Shown: positions 7,986-16,920, counted from the stretch's first letter. The stretch is 46,006 nt of DNA from CAZYMF01 sp964648215 (GCA_964648215.1 CAZYMF010000016.1:1-46006), one strand, 5' to 3'. The notes: generated by a model from the letters alone, not told the origin. Translations and numbers: made by a program.

Positions 7986-9803
7986 CAGAGCCCCGTCAGG
8001 AAGTGCAGGAGGTTCTGAAACCAGAAACCCCAGCGGCCCGCGAGCCGGACGATGCCGCGGGTGCCGGTCTCGCGCATGCGCGAGTTGTTGAGCTGATCGA
8101 TGTCGAGGGGAAGCTTGTCCTGCGGATCGACCACGGCGTACTCGACCCGCTGCGGACCCGTGTACTCGAAGCGCCGCCAGCGATCGCGGCCATCCCACTT
8201 CTCGGAGGCCTGGCTGCCGTCTTCGAAGGTGACCTCGATGTCCGCCGGCAAGCGCACCTCGCCCAGTCGCTCCACCACCACGTCGCTGCGGTAGCGCACC
8301 TCCTTGGCCGCCGGTGCCGGTGCCGCCGCCGTCGGCCGCGGCGGCAGGGACAGGCCGGCGCTCTCCGCGGCTTTCTCGGCGCGCACCCGCGTGACGGCGT
8401 AGTCGAGGGCTCCGGTGCCGTCGACGGTCTGGTCGAAATAGGCGCCGAGATCCTCGCCGGTGGCTTCGCTGATCGTCCGCAGGAAATCACGCGCCGTCGG
8501 GTGGCGGAAACGCCAGCGCTCGAAGTACACGCGCAGGGCCTGCTGCAGCCGATCGCCGCCCAGCCGGCGGTCGAGGGTGGCGAGCATCAACGCCGTCTTG
8601 GAGTAGGTGATGCTTTCGTAGCTGCGGCGGTCGAGGAACTGCCAGGCGAAGCGGGTCAGCGGATCGTGCTGCGGCGCCAGCAGGTAGCCCAGGCGGGCCA
8701 GCGTGGTGCCGTCGATCTCGATGCCGAGGAAGTCGACGTAGCTGCCCGGCGTACCGTACGTGTCGTCCATGATGCGCGACTCCACGTAGGTGTTGATGCC
8801 CTCGTCGAGCCAGGCGTCCTCGAACTCGTCGGTCGCCACCATGCCGTACCAGTACTGGTGGCCGAACTCGTGGATGGTGATCATCTCCGGCAGGCGCACG
8901 CCCGCGGGCATCCACCACGCCGTCCCCAGGGTGATGAGCGTGGGGTACTCCATGCCGGCGGCGCCCGCGCCGCCGTAGCCGGGATCGACCATGGTGAGGA
9001 CGGGATAGGGATAAGCCCCGAACCACTGCTGATACCGGCGCACGGCTGCCTTCGCCGCGTTCAGGTAGCGAGCAGCCTGGCCCGCGTGCTCCGGCTGCAG
9101 CAAGAGACGCAGCTCCACCCGCCCGGCGTAGTCGGTGATCTCGAGGTAGCGGGGATCCGCGGTCCAGGCGAAGTCGTGCACGTCCTCGGCGCGATAGTGC
9201 AGCATGCGCGTGCCGTCGCCGTTGTCGTGATTGTCCTGCAGCGAGCCCGAGGCTCCGACCACCAAGCCGCGCGGCACGGTCAGACGGACGTCGTAGACGC
9301 CGAAGTCGGCGAAGAACTCGCTGTCGCGGTGGTACTGGTGGCAGTTCCACGCGCCATCCTGGTAGACGCCGATCTTCGGAAACCACTGCCCGACGAAGTA
9401 GAACGGACCGGCGTAGCCGGAACGGGCGAAGATCTTCGGCAGCTTGTCGACGAAGTCGATCTCGACGCGCGCCGTGNNNNNNNNNNNNNNNNNNNNNNNN
9501 NNNNNNNNNNNNNNNNNNNNNNNNNNNNNNNNNNNNNNNNNNNNNNNNNNNNNNNNNNNNNNNNNNNNNNNNNNNNTAGAGATCGGGCGCCTTCTCCCGG
9601 GTGCTGTTGCGCCAGCGCAGCACCTCGTGCCCGGTCACCGTGTGCTCGCCGGTGTCGAGCCGGGCGTCGATGTCGTAGCTGGCGATGCGATCGGACAGCG
9701 GCTTCTCAGCCGCGGCGGCGATCCCTGTCGCCAGGCAGACCAGCAGGCCCAGCGTCGTTGCGATTCGAAGCGTCACCGAGCGTCGACCGTCCGCACCCTC
9801 CAC
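7985..9803 (-). CDS. M1 family zinc metallopeptidase, interrupted by assembly gap
   Basis: The C-terminal 500 codons carry gluzincin motifs: an exopeptidase motif AAGMEYPT (GAMEN equivalent), HEFGHQ, then the third zinc ligand in WLDEGINTY 18 residues after the second His, and a later Tyr in SITYSKTALML that matches the transition-state Tyr. The N-terminal 75 codons (9577-9803) give a signal-like segment (TTLGLLVCLATGIAAAA) and the first beta strands. The 100-N block at 9477-9576 splits them; frames differ by one base, so the true gap is not 100 bases, and about 100 residues typical of this region are missing. Start is GTG at 9803, or GTG at 9776. Exported or periplasmic aminopeptidase. Confidence 0.85.
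9477..9576. other. Assembly gap (100 N) inside M1 peptidase gene
   Basis: Exactly 100 N, a conventional placeholder for unknown length. Reading frames on the two sides are offset by one base if 100 is taken literally. The break falls between the N-terminal strands and the ARVEIDFVDKLP segment of the peptidase. Confidence 0.95.
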
Positions 9804-10150
9804 GCGCAGGCCGTGGAGGGCAATTGCGATGACGAGGGGGGAACGAGCGCCCCGGCGCCCGATCCCGATCTGGCTGTTCCCTTTCGCTGCTCCCCGACCG
9901 TCACCGGCTCCCGTCGCTGGATGTCACCTATATACGAGGACCGGGAACCGGTGCCACCCCCCGCGGGGCCGTCTGTCCCCCGCGGGGTTGTCGAGCGGGA
10001 AGTACCTGCGTCAAGCTTCACCGGAACGAAATGGAGAATGGCAAACATCGGTGTGCGGTTGAATCTCCAACTCCCTAACCGCCAACCGCTCAACCCCCAA
10101 CCGCCTAACCGCATAGCCGCCGACTTTGCCGAACGGCTTCGCCAACGCGG
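9804..10150. other. 347-base intergenic region with palindromes and heptad repeats
   Basis: Between the VTT protein stop and the peptidase start. It contains two direct copies of the palindrome CCCCGCGGGG (9959-9968 and 9978-9987), a short AT-rich spot TATATAC near 9930, and a low-complexity block at 10059-10123 described separately. No convincing gene is seen; the open frames here are in repeat or GC-rich shadow sequence. Confidence 0.6.
10059..10123. repeat. CCAACCG/CTAACCG heptad-like repeat
   Basis: Seven consecutive 7-8 base units such as CTCCAAC, CCCTAAC, CGCCAAC, CGCTCAAC, CCCCAAC, CGCCTAAC and CGCATAG run just after the VTT gene's stop side. A short inverse copy (GTGCGGTTG) at 10052-10060 could pair with it. 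This is a different unit from the TATCAAC and GGAACCGG families but has the same style. Confidence 0.65.
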
Positions 10151-10852
10151 TCAGGACGACGGCGGGGAGTCCCCGCGCGCGCCGCGCAGCCGTTTCACCA
10201 GCGTCGGGATCATCGCGACCACGGCCAGCAACGCCAGGGCGATCAGGATCTTCGACACCAGGCCCCGGCCCCCGGCCGCCGCTTCGCGGCCGGCATAGCC
10301 GAGATACACGTAGGCGGCCGTTCCGGGAAGCATGAAAACGAACGACGCCACCACGTAGGGAAGCAAGCCGATCTTGGTGAGGCCGAAGGCGTAGTTGAGC
10401 ACGTTGAAGGGGAACAACGGCACCAGACGGGTGAAGGCGACGAACTTCCAGCCTTCGCTCTCGACACCCGCCTTGATGCGGGCGGCGACGCCGGAGGTCC
10501 GCCCCTCCACCCAGTCGCGCCCGAGATAGCGGGCGATCAGGAAGGCGATCGTCGCCCCCCCGGTGGCGCCGCAGATGGTGTAGGCCGTGCCCCACACCGG
10601 GCCGAACAGCACCCCGGCGGCAATGGTGAGGGGCACCCCGGGAAGAAACAGCGCCGGACTGATGAAATAGACCAGCACGAAAACCACGGGGCCCCAGGGC
10701 CCGAGGGCGCGCACGCTGGCTTCGATGTTGCCGACCGTCAAGTGGCCGCGCAGGCCGACGGCAGCGCCGACGATCAAGGCGACCAGCAGCGCGAGCACGA
10801 CCAGGCGCAGGTAGGAACGACCCTTGGGGTCGCGTTCGGTTTCCATGCTCAC
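10151..10852 (-). CDS. TVP38/TMEM64 (VTT domain) membrane protein
   Basis: A 233-residue inner-membrane protein of the DedA/VTT superfamily. A cytoplasmic N-terminus (MSMETERDPKGR) precedes a first span; the VTT domain (about residues 60-195) has the re-entrant segment FLPGVPLTIAAGVLFG, GAxxG-type helices (GATGGATIAFLIARYLG) and RLVPLFPFNVLNYAFG, which is diagnostic. Related proteins act as lipid scramblases or transporters. Start chosen at GTG 10852 because AGGAAGG lies 6 bases upstream; ATG 10846 is two codons inside. Substrate unknown. Confidence 0.88.
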   Translation of the reverse strand: MSMETERDPKGRSYLRLVVLALLVALIVGAAVGLRGHLTVGNIEASVRALGPWGPVVFVLVYFISPALFLPGVPLTIAAGVLFGPVWGTAYTICGATGGATIAFLIARYLGRDWVEGRTSGVAARIKAGVESEGWKFVAFTRLVPLFPFNVLNYAFGLTKIGLLPYVVASFVFMLPGTAAYVYLGYAGREAAAGGRGLVSKILIALALLAVVAMIPTLVKRLRGARGDSPPSS

Positions 10853-10878
10853 AGAACCCTTCCTGCCGCGGCGGGGTT

Positions 10879-11109
10879 CCCGCCTTCGCTGTCGCTACGG
10901 CGGGCTCCCCGTTGCTCGCGACGCGCGGCGGGNNNNNNNNNNNNNNNNNNNNNNNNNNNNNNNNNNNNNNNNNNNNNNNNNNNNNNNNNNNNNNNNNNNN
11001 NNNNNNNNNNNNNNNNNNNNNNNNNNNNNNNNCTCGCGACGCGCGGCGGGGTTTTCCGTTGCGAGCGACGCGCGGCGGGGTTCCCCGCCGTAGCGGCAGC
11101 GAAGGCGGG
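10879..11109. repeat. GC-rich tandem array with inverted flanks, collapsed at a gap
   Basis: A 26-base sequence CCCGCC-TTCGCTG-YCGCTAC-GGCGGG at 10879-10904 recurs in inverted orientation at 11084-11109. Between them are tandem units of about 28 bases sharing CGACGCGCGGCGGGG, visible at 10912-10932, 11033-11058 and 11059-11086, with the 100-N gap in the middle. The units touch each other with no unique spacers. The repeat itself probably caused the assembly break, so the real copy number is unknown. Confidence 0.8.
10933..11032. other. Assembly gap (100 N) inside tandem repeat
   Basis: A placeholder block of 100 N flanked on both sides by the same tandem unit (gctcgcgacgcgcggcggg). True length and copy number cannot be read. 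Confidence 0.95.
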
Positions 11110-12597
11110 TCACCCCTGCGATCGAGCCTGGCGGTACGCCGCGTAGGCGCACAGATGCGCCAGCGCATGGACCGCCCGGTGCGCCGACGGGTAGCACAGT
11201 CGCCCGGAGGCGGCGACGGCGATGGGGCCCGAGTTGCCGTAGGCGCGGTCGGTGTAGACCAGCTCCGTGGCGCACAGCACGGGCTTGCCGTAACGCGCGC
11301 TGGCTTCGGCCGCGGCGGCGGCGTAGCGGGCATCCTGCCGCTCGTGGAACTCGGCGATGCGTTCCAGTCCGTGCCCGGGGTAGAACGGGCTGGTCTTCAT
11401 CACGTGCGCCTGGGCCGCCTGGATGCCGAGGCCGAGGTAGATCACCGCGTCGACCCCGTCGTGCGCCGTGATGCAGTCGAGCAGATCCGGGATGGTGTCC
11501 CGCGTCTCGCCCGCCGCCATGTCGACCGGATTGTTGCGGCTCCAACGCGACGGCAGCACGCGGTCGATCCGCTCGCGCAGATCGTCCGGCAGCGAAATCA
11601 GATCGAGGCCGGCGCGCACGCAGGCGTCGGCACAGAGAACCCCCCAGCCGCCGGCCGCCGTCAGCACGACCACGCGCTTGCCGCGCGGTAGCGGCTGGGT
11701 GGCGAACGTGGCCGCCACCTCGTACGCCTCCTCCACCGTCGCCGCCAGGCGGATGCCGGCCTGCCGGGCCACGCCGGCAAAGATCCGTTCGTTGGAGGCC
11801 AGAGAACCGGTGTGGCTCGAGGCCGCCCGTTGCCCGTGGCTGGTCACCCCTCCCTTGAGCACCACCAGAGGCTTACGGGACGAGAAGGCGCCGGCGCGCC
11901 GGACGAAATCGCGGCCGTCACGCACGCCTTCGAGATAGACGAGCCCGACGGCGGTGTCGGGGTCGGCGGCGAAATATTCCAGGTAGTCGGCCACCCCGAG
12001 GGTCGCCGCGTTGCCCGCGGAGATTCCCTTGCTGAAGCCGACCCCGGTGAGCTGCGCGTAGTTCATGAACGAAGAGAGGATGTTCCCGCTCTGGCTCGCC
12101 GACGAGATATGGCCCGGGGGCGGATGGGGCGGCACGATCTGCGCGCACATGTGCGCCCCGGTGGAGATCAGCCCCTGCCCGTTCGGCCCGGCCAGCAAGA
12201 TGCCGAGATCCGCGGCGGCACGCACCAGCTCGCGCTCCGCCGCCGCACCTTCCTCGCCCGCCTCCGCGTAGCCGCCGGAGACAACGAAGGCGGCGCGGAC
12301 GCCGGCGCGAGCGCAGTCGCGCAGCAGCTGCACGTTGGCCGCCGCCGGCGTACACACGAAGGCGAGGTCGGCGCGGCCGGCCGGGATCTCGGCGATCTCG
12401 CGGTAGGTCGAGCGCTCGAGCACCGTCGCCCCGTCGCGGTTGACCGGGAAGATCTCTCCGGCGAAGTCGTGACAGAGCAGGTTGTGCAGAGCGGCGAAAC
12501 CGAACTTGCCCGGATGGCTCGATACCCCGGGGATGACGATGCCGCGCGGATAGAAGAGCGGACGAAAGCGTTCGAGCAGGACGCCGTCCTCGCTCAT
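11110..12597 (-). CDS. NDP-forming acyl-CoA synthetase, alpha-type subunit
   Basis: A 495-residue CoA-ligase subunit of the succinyl-CoA-synthetase-like superfamily, which interconverts acyl-CoA plus ADP/Pi and acid plus ATP. The N-terminal CoA-binding Rossmann domain (about 10-130: PRGIVIPGVSSHPGKFG; LAFVCTPA), the ligase domain with LLAGPNGQGLIS, and the phospho-His segment SSHTGSLASN (H262) are present, followed by a second flavodoxin-like domain with VVLTAAGGWGVLCAD. Its ATG overlaps the beta-subunit stop by four bases, so the two form a translationally coupled pair. Substrate is unknown; with the crotonase at the left edge a role in carboxylic-acid degradation is possible. Confidence 0.85.
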   Translation of the reverse strand: MSEDGVLLERFRPLFYPRGIVIPGVSSHPGKFGFAALHNLLCHDFAGEIFPVNRDGATVLERSTYREIAEIPAGRADLAFVCTPAAANVQLLRDCARAGVRAAFVVSGGYAEAGEEGAAAERELVRAAADLGILLAGPNGQGLISTGAHMCAQIVPPHPPPGHISSASQSGNILSSFMNYAQLTGVGFSKGISAGNAATLGVADYLEYFAADPDTAVGLVYLEGVRDGRDFVRRAGAFSSRKPLVVLKGGVTSHGQRAASSHTGSLASNERIFAGVARQAGIRLAATVEEAYEVAATFATQPLPRGKRVVVLTAAGGWGVLCADACVRAGLDLISLPDDLRERIDRVLPSRWSRNNPVDMAAGETRDTIPDLLDCITAHDGVDAVIYLGLGIQAAQAHVMKTSPFYPGHGLERIAEFHERQDARYAAAAAEASARYGKPVLCATELVYTDRAYGNSGPIAVAASGRLCYPSAHRAVHALAHLCAYAAYRQARSQG

Positions 12598-13289
12598 CCT
12601 GCGGCCACCTCGATCAACGCATCGACGGCGATGGCCGCGCGCGGCGCCGCCTCGACACCGGCGGGCGAATTCGGCGAGCTCGGCGAGCTCGGAATGATCA
12701 GCGGGTTGATGTCCAGAGAGAGGATCTCTTCGTGCTCGACCGCCATCCGGCCCACCGCCACCAGCAGCTCCGCCAGGGCGTCGCGGTCCACGCCGGGCTC
12801 GCCGCGGAAGGGGCCGAGCAAATGCGCGGCCTGGAGCTCGTCCATCATCTCCAACGCGTCCACGGCGGACAGCGGCGCCATGCGGAAGACGACGTCGCGC
12901 ATCGCCTCGGCGAGGATGCCGCCGAGGCCGAGCATGACGCAGGGACCGAACTGGGGGTCCCGCATCATGCCGACGATCAGCTCGCGCCGTCCCCGCACCA
13001 TGGCCTGCACCAGGAGCTGGGCGTCGCCGTCCTCGGGACGCTTCTTGCCGAGCAGCTCTGCGGCCGCCGCGCGCACCGCTTTCTCATCGGCGAGACCGAG
13101 CCGCACCAGGTCGCGCTCGGTCTTGTGGGCGATGGTGGCGCCGCACAGCTTCAGAACCGCAGGGTAGCCGATCGCTTGCGCGCATTTCACGGCTTCCCCG
13201 GCGTCGCCGGCGAGCGCCTCCGGAACCGTGGGAACTCCGTATTCCTGCAGCCGTTTCTTGGAATCGAACTCCGAGAGGGTGCGAGTCAT
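12594..13289 (-). CDS. NDP-forming acyl-CoA synthetase, beta-type subunit (ATP-grasp)
   Basis: A 231-residue ATP-grasp protein. The N-terminus SEFDSKKRLQEYGVPTVPEA is typical of the family; YPAVLKLCGATIAHKTE contacts nucleotide, VGMMRDPQFGPCVMLGLGG is a core strand-loop, and LSLDINPLII carries metal-binding acidic and Asn residues. It supplies the nucleotide site to the alpha subunit. Near the C-terminus a low-complexity stretch PSSPSSPNSPAG interrupts the usual end; it is encoded by a short GAGCTCGGC direct repeat and looks like a local expansion. Divergent from the TPR-like gene by 149 bases. Confidence 0.85.
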   Translation of the reverse strand: MTRTLSEFDSKKRLQEYGVPTVPEALAGDAGEAVKCAQAIGYPAVLKLCGATIAHKTERDLVRLGLADEKAVRAAAAELLGKKRPEDGDAQLLVQAMVRGRRELIVGMMRDPQFGPCVMLGLGGILAEAMRDVVFRMAPLSAVDALEMMDELQAAHLLGPFRGEPGVDRDALAELLVAVGRMAVEHEEILSLDINPLIIPSSPSSPNSPAGVEAAPRAAIAVDALIEVAAG

Positions 13290-13438
13290 GTCCGGTTCCC
13301 TCTAGGGGAGCCTCGGGCGAAATACAAGGTTGCCGAGCAGAGGTTGCCTAGGCCCGGGGGCTTTGCTAAATTTTTCGCTGATCTTCAATTCGTGTTTGGA
13401 CAGGGGTTGGGTTTCGCGTTCGGGCACGGGGAGGAAGT

Positions 13439-14104
13439 GTGAGGACGTACGTCGCAGCCCTACTCGTCAGTCTGGCCATCACTGCGGTCACTGTGGCCAC
13501 CCGCCCGGTCGCCGCGCAGCAAGCCGCCGAGGCCAGCACCACCAACCCGCAGCTCGGAGCGGATCTGGCGCGGCAGTCCCTCGACCTCCTGCGGCAGGGC
13601 GAGGACAGCTACGACCCGGTGGCCAAGGCCGATTTCTACAAGCGCGGTCTCGACTTGGCGCGGCAGGCCGTCGCGGCGGACGACCGCAACGCCGACGCCC
13701 ACTTCGCCCTCTTTGCCAACATGGGGCGGGTGATGCTCGCCGATGGCGCCACCCCGAATCCCTTGAACCTGCTGCGCGTCAATCGCGAGCTCGACCGGAC
13801 GCTGGAGCTCAACCCGCACCACCCGGACGCTCTGGCCGCCAAAGGGGGGCTTTGTCGCCAGCTTCCCACACTGCTCGGCGGCAGCCTGTCCAAGGCGGAG
13901 CGCTATCTGCAAGAGGCGATCGCCAATGACCCGGAGGCGGTGGGCGCCCGAATCGAGCTGGCCCGCACGTACAAGGACATGGGCGAGGCCACCAAGGGTG
14001 TCGAGCCGCTACGGCTGGCGATGAGCATCGCCGAGCGCCAGGGCAAGAGGCGCCAGCTGCGCGAAGCCCGCGCGCTGCTGCAGGACATCGAGAGCGGCCG
14101 CTAG
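13439..14104 (+). CDS. Exported TPR-like repeat protein
   Basis: A 221-residue protein starting with GTG at 13439, five bases after GGAGG. The first 28 residues form a signal peptide (RTYVAALLVSLAITAVTVATRPVAA then QQ). The rest is helical with TPR-like pairs around residues 70-110 (ARQAVAADDRNADAHFALF) and 140-190 (AERYLQEAIANDPEAVGAR; ELARTYKDMGEA). This resembles tetratricopeptide regulators of mitochondrial-type dynamics found as periplasmic proteins in Gram-negatives. Probably a periplasmic scaffold; partner unknown. It is convergent with the cytochrome c gene, 31 bases apart. Confidence 0.75.
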   Translation: MRTYVAALLVSLAITAVTVATRPVAAQQAAEASTTNPQLGADLARQSLDLLRQGEDSYDPVAKADFYKRGLDLARQAVAADDRNADAHFALFANMGRVMLADGATPNPLNLLRVNRELDRTLELNPHHPDALAAKGGLCRQLPTLLGGSLSKAERYLQEAIANDPEAVGARIELARTYKDMGEATKGVEPLRLAMSIAERQGKRRQLREARALLQDIESGR

Positions 14105-14135
14105 CCAGACACGGGCCCTCTCAGCACCGCAAGCC

Positions 14136-14471
14136 CTACTCGGGCGCCAGCGTCTTCAGGAACGCCATCAGGTCGTCGATGTCCGCGGAGCTGAGGGAGG
14201 TTCCGAACGCGACCATGGCGGTGCCGGCCTTGCCGTTCTTGATCGTGTCGACCATCTGCTGCTCCGTGTTCGCCTTCCAGAACGAAGCGGAGGCGAAGTT
14301 GGCGGGAGCGGGCTGCAGCGCGACCCCGGCGGGCCCGTCCCCCTTGCCGGTCTGCCCGTGGCAGAAGGAGCAGCGCTTCATGTAGAGATCCTTGCCCTTC
14401 TGCGCGCTTCCGGCCGCGGCCACGCCAACCCAAGCGAACAAGCACCCGGCCAAGATCAAACCTCGTCGCAT
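14136..14471 (-). CDS. Small periplasmic class I cytochrome c
   Basis: A 111-residue protein with a signal peptide (RRGLILAGCLFAWVGVAAAG) and one heme-attachment site CSFCH. The C-terminal MAFLKTLAPE and a preceding Met in TAMVAFG fit the sixth ligand region of a class I cytochrome. It probably shuttles electrons in the periplasm, for example to the caa3 oxidase encoded in the same window. Start 14471 is set by GAGGAG eight bases upstream. Confidence 0.88.
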   Translation of the reverse strand: MRRGLILAGCLFAWVGVAAAGSAQKGKDLYMKRCSFCHGQTGKGDGPAGVALQPAPANFASASFWKANTEQQMVDTIKNGKAGTAMVAFGTSLSSADIDDLMAFLKTLAPE

Positions 14472-14613
14472 CGACTCGCTCCTCGGATGGCTTGCGTCAT
14501 AGAAACGCATCGCTGCCGCGAGGTCAAGATACCGGGGGACCGGCGGCGGCACCACCGGAGGTACTTTGACTCCCAGTCAGCCATTCACTAGTTTGACCTT
14601 CTTGCCGCTCGCA

Positions 14614-15630
14614 ATGCCACAATTTCGCTACCGCACCTTTCTGTTCATCTACGCCCTGTCGAACTCGATCGTCTGGTTCTTTCTTCTCTTCGGGCTCAGC
14701 CATCTCGTGTACGAGCACTTCAGCGCAGCCGACGGGCTGTCGCACGCGGGCGCCTGGGCCTTTTTCACCCTCACTCCGCTGGTCAGCAGCGTCCTCGCCT
14801 CGCAGGGCGCCATCGTCAACCTGCGGGCGCAGTATCTGATCCGGCGCTTCACCGCGCCTTCCCATGCCCGCGAGCCGCATGCCCCGCCCGAGAACCCGTG
14901 GCTGGTGTCGCTGCGCACCGCCGTGCCGGTGGCCCTCCTGGCCGCGCTGCTGACCAGCGTGGCCATGCGCTTCGTGCGCTCGGAAACGGTCGGCCTCGAG
15001 TTCACGGCCCGGACGATGGGCGGCATCGGCGCCGCGATCACGTTCCTCCTGGTGCTGACCGTGGCGGACCGCGAGTTTCGCCGTTTTCAATTCCATCTCG
15101 GGCACGGCGGGCATCCGGTCTCTTCGCTGCGGCGGTACATCGGCCAGCATCTGATCTTGCCCTGGGCCTTCGTCAACGGCGCGCTGAACGGCGTCTTCGC
15201 GTGGATGGTCTATCATCAGAGCTCGGACCACGCGGCGGCGATGGTGTCGCTGGCCGAGCTGCGGTACGATCTGACGATCACCACCGTTCTCATTTGCGTG
15301 TGCACCGCGTTGGCGGTGTTTCCCGAAGTCGACACCGACTTCGCCGCTGGCATGACGCCGCCCGCCTCCGCTCTTCCGGCCATGCCGCCGTTGTGGCGCC
15401 GCTATGTTCTCCTGGCGCTGCTCGGGGCCACGGTGTGGCTGGTCGTGACGGGCCTGGGACGCTCACTCGGAGTCTTCCCTCTCTCCCTGTCCGCTACCAT
15501 CGCGCTCAAGGTCGTATGGGGCGCCGGGGTGGCCATCCTGGCAACGGCGCTGTGCGCTCGCTGGCGCCTTGCCCGCTGCCATGCTCGGCTGGAAGCCGTG
15601 GCTCCCATCCGCTACAGAGTCAGCGCCTGA
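14614..15630 (+). CDS. Eight-span membrane protein of unknown function
   Basis: A 338-residue polytopic protein with about eight hydrophobic spans (roughly residues 8-30, 48-70, 95-120, 130-150, 180-205, 220-240, 265-290, 295-320). Loops contain many His and Arg residues (FRRFQFHLGHGGHPVSS). The first four spans and the last ones are similar in spacing, but no named family is recognised. Start at ATG 14614; a TTG at 14566 shortly after GGAGG is a real alternative that would add 16 residues. Divergent from the cytochrome c gene by 142 bases. Confidence 0.7.
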   Translation: MPQFRYRTFLFIYALSNSIVWFFLLFGLSHLVYEHFSAADGLSHAGAWAFFTLTPLVSSVLASQGAIVNLRAQYLIRRFTAPSHAREPHAPPENPWLVSLRTAVPVALLAALLTSVAMRFVRSETVGLEFTARTMGGIGAAITFLLVLTVADREFRRFQFHLGHGGHPVSSLRRYIGQHLILPWAFVNGALNGVFAWMVYHQSSDHAAAMVSLAELRYDLTITTVLICVCTALAVFPEVDTDFAAGMTPPASALPAMPPLWRRYVLLALLGATVWLVVTGLGRSLGVFPLSLSATIALKVVWGAGVAILATALCARWRLARCHARLEAVAPIRYRVSA

Positions 15631-15710
15631 ATTCCGCGCCGCCGGACCACTGAGTGCCCATGGGTTTCACTCGGCCGAAGACGATGAAGAGTCCCGCACG
15701 GCCCACATAT

Positions 15711-15768
15711 GGGTCCCCTCCCCTGCGGCCACTTCCGGCTCCGGGGGAGGGTCAGGGTGGAGGCTATC
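15711..15768. repeat. CCCTCCCC/GGGGAGGG hairpin repeat
   Basis: A GC hairpin (CCCCTCCCC ... GGGGGAGGGTCAGGGTGG) in the 169-base gap before the PPOX-like gene. It resembles the CTCTCCC-GGGAGAGG-GTCAGG element at 2508-2704 but is more diverged, so I treat it as a single old copy of that family. Confidence 0.4.
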
Positions 15769-15799
15769 TTCGAAGGAGACCAGGGAGGATCGAGCCACC

Positions 15800-16261
15800 A
15801 TGAAGCGTCGAAACCTGATTCAGTTCACCCCCGAGGAACAAGCCGCCTTCTTGGCCGAACGCAAGACGATCGTGCTGTGCTCGATCGATCACCGCGGTTA
15901 TCCCCACGCGGTGGCGATGTGGTACGACACCGACCCCGACGGCAGCTTCCTCATGACCACGTACGCCAAGTCGCAGAAAATCCGCAATCTCGAACGCAAC
16001 CCCAAGGTGGCGCTGATGGCGGAGCGCGGCGAGAGCTACGATCAGCTCCAAGGCGTGCTCATCCGCGGGCACGCCGAGCTGATCCACGACGTCGACCGCT
16101 GCGCGGCCCTGCTCGGGCGCATCCATCGCAAGATGGGCGGGGCGATGCCCGACGGAATCGAGGATGCGATGCGGGCGCAGGCGCGCAAGCGCGTGATCAT
16201 CCGCGTCGTTCCCGACTACACCAGCACCTGGGATCACACCAAGCTCGCCGGCGTCTACTGA
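15800..16261 (+). CDS. PPOX-fold (pyridoxamine 5'-phosphate oxidase-like) flavin/F420 protein
   Basis: A 153-residue split beta-barrel protein. TIVLCSIDHRGYPHAVAMWY, SFLMTTYAKSQKIRNLERN and PKVALMAERG follow the pattern of small PPOX-class oxidoreductases that bind FMN or F420. These enzymes reduce a wide range of substrates; the cofactor here cannot be decided by eye. The ATG at 15800 follows GGGAGG. The next gene begins three bases after its stop, so the two are one transcription unit. Confidence 0.82.
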   Translation: MKRRNLIQFTPEEQAAFLAERKTIVLCSIDHRGYPHAVAMWYDTDPDGSFLMTTYAKSQKIRNLERNPKVALMAERGESYDQLQGVLIRGHAELIHDVDRCAALLGRIHRKMGGAMPDGIEDAMRAQARKRVIIRVVPDYTSTWDHTKLAGVY

Positions 16262-16264
16262 GTC

Positions 16265-16867
16265 ATGCCCGTCGTCGTCCCGGTCTACTTCGACTACGCC
16301 TCGAGCCTCTGCTTCGTCGCCCACACGCTCGCGCTGCAGCTCGAGGCGGAGCTCGACGTCGTCTTCGAGTGGCGGCCAGTCGACATCTCGGCGCGCCACG
16401 GCGGCTGGGAGAAGGGCCGGCGCCTCGACGCCGAGACCCGCGCCAACATCGAGCGGGTCGCCGGCGAGACCGGCGTCCCCGTACGCGTGCCGGACCAATG
16501 GCTCGACTCGCGCGCCGCCCTGGAGGGGGCGCTGTTCGCGCGCGAGCGCGATCGGCTACGGCCCTACCAGGCGCGGGTGTTCGAGGCCGCCTTCGTCGCC
16601 GGGGAGGACATCGCCGACCGCTACGTTCTGCTACGCATCGCTCGCGAATGCGATTTGCCCATCGGTGAGTTCATGCAAAGCCTGGCCACCCGGCGCCATG
16701 CCGCCGCTCTGGCCGAATCGGCGCGTGAGGCCGCCCGCTGGGGCGTGGTCGGCTATCCGACCTTCCTGCTCGGCGAGCTCCCGCTCGCCGGCATCCAGCC
16801 CCTCGAGACCATGCGCCTGCTGCTGGCCCGGCACGTCGAGCGAGCCGCCATCCACTCGCTGCACTGA
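16265..16867 (+). CDS. DsbA-like / 2-hydroxychromene-2-carboxylate isomerase family protein
   Basis: A 200-residue thioredoxin-fold protein. The N-terminus VPVYFDYASSLCFVAH replaces the CxxC of DsbA with a Ser-containing site, as in HCCA isomerases and kappa-class GST relatives; WRPVDIS and VVGYPTFLLGELPLAGIQ (cis-Pro loop) follow. The family uses glutathione for isomerisation of naphthalene-pathway intermediates or catalyses related reactions; true substrate unknown. No signal peptide, so cytoplasmic. It is convergent with rplI, 79 bases away. Confidence 0.82.
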   Translation: MPVVVPVYFDYASSLCFVAHTLALQLEAELDVVFEWRPVDISARHGGWEKGRRLDAETRANIERVAGETGVPVRVPDQWLDSRAALEGALFARERDRLRPYQARVFEAAFVAGEDIADRYVLLRIARECDLPIGEFMQSLATRRHAAALAESAREAARWGVVGYPTFLLGELPLAGIQPLETMRLLLARHVERAAIHSLH

Positions 16868-16920
16868 TCCGGCGAGCTCCGCCCAGGGTCCGCGCTCCGG
16901 GGCGCAAATGTTGTGAAACC

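Noticed and set aside
10879..11109. CRISPR array
   Set aside because: The 28-base units are directly adjacent with no unique spacers and there are no cas genes in the window.
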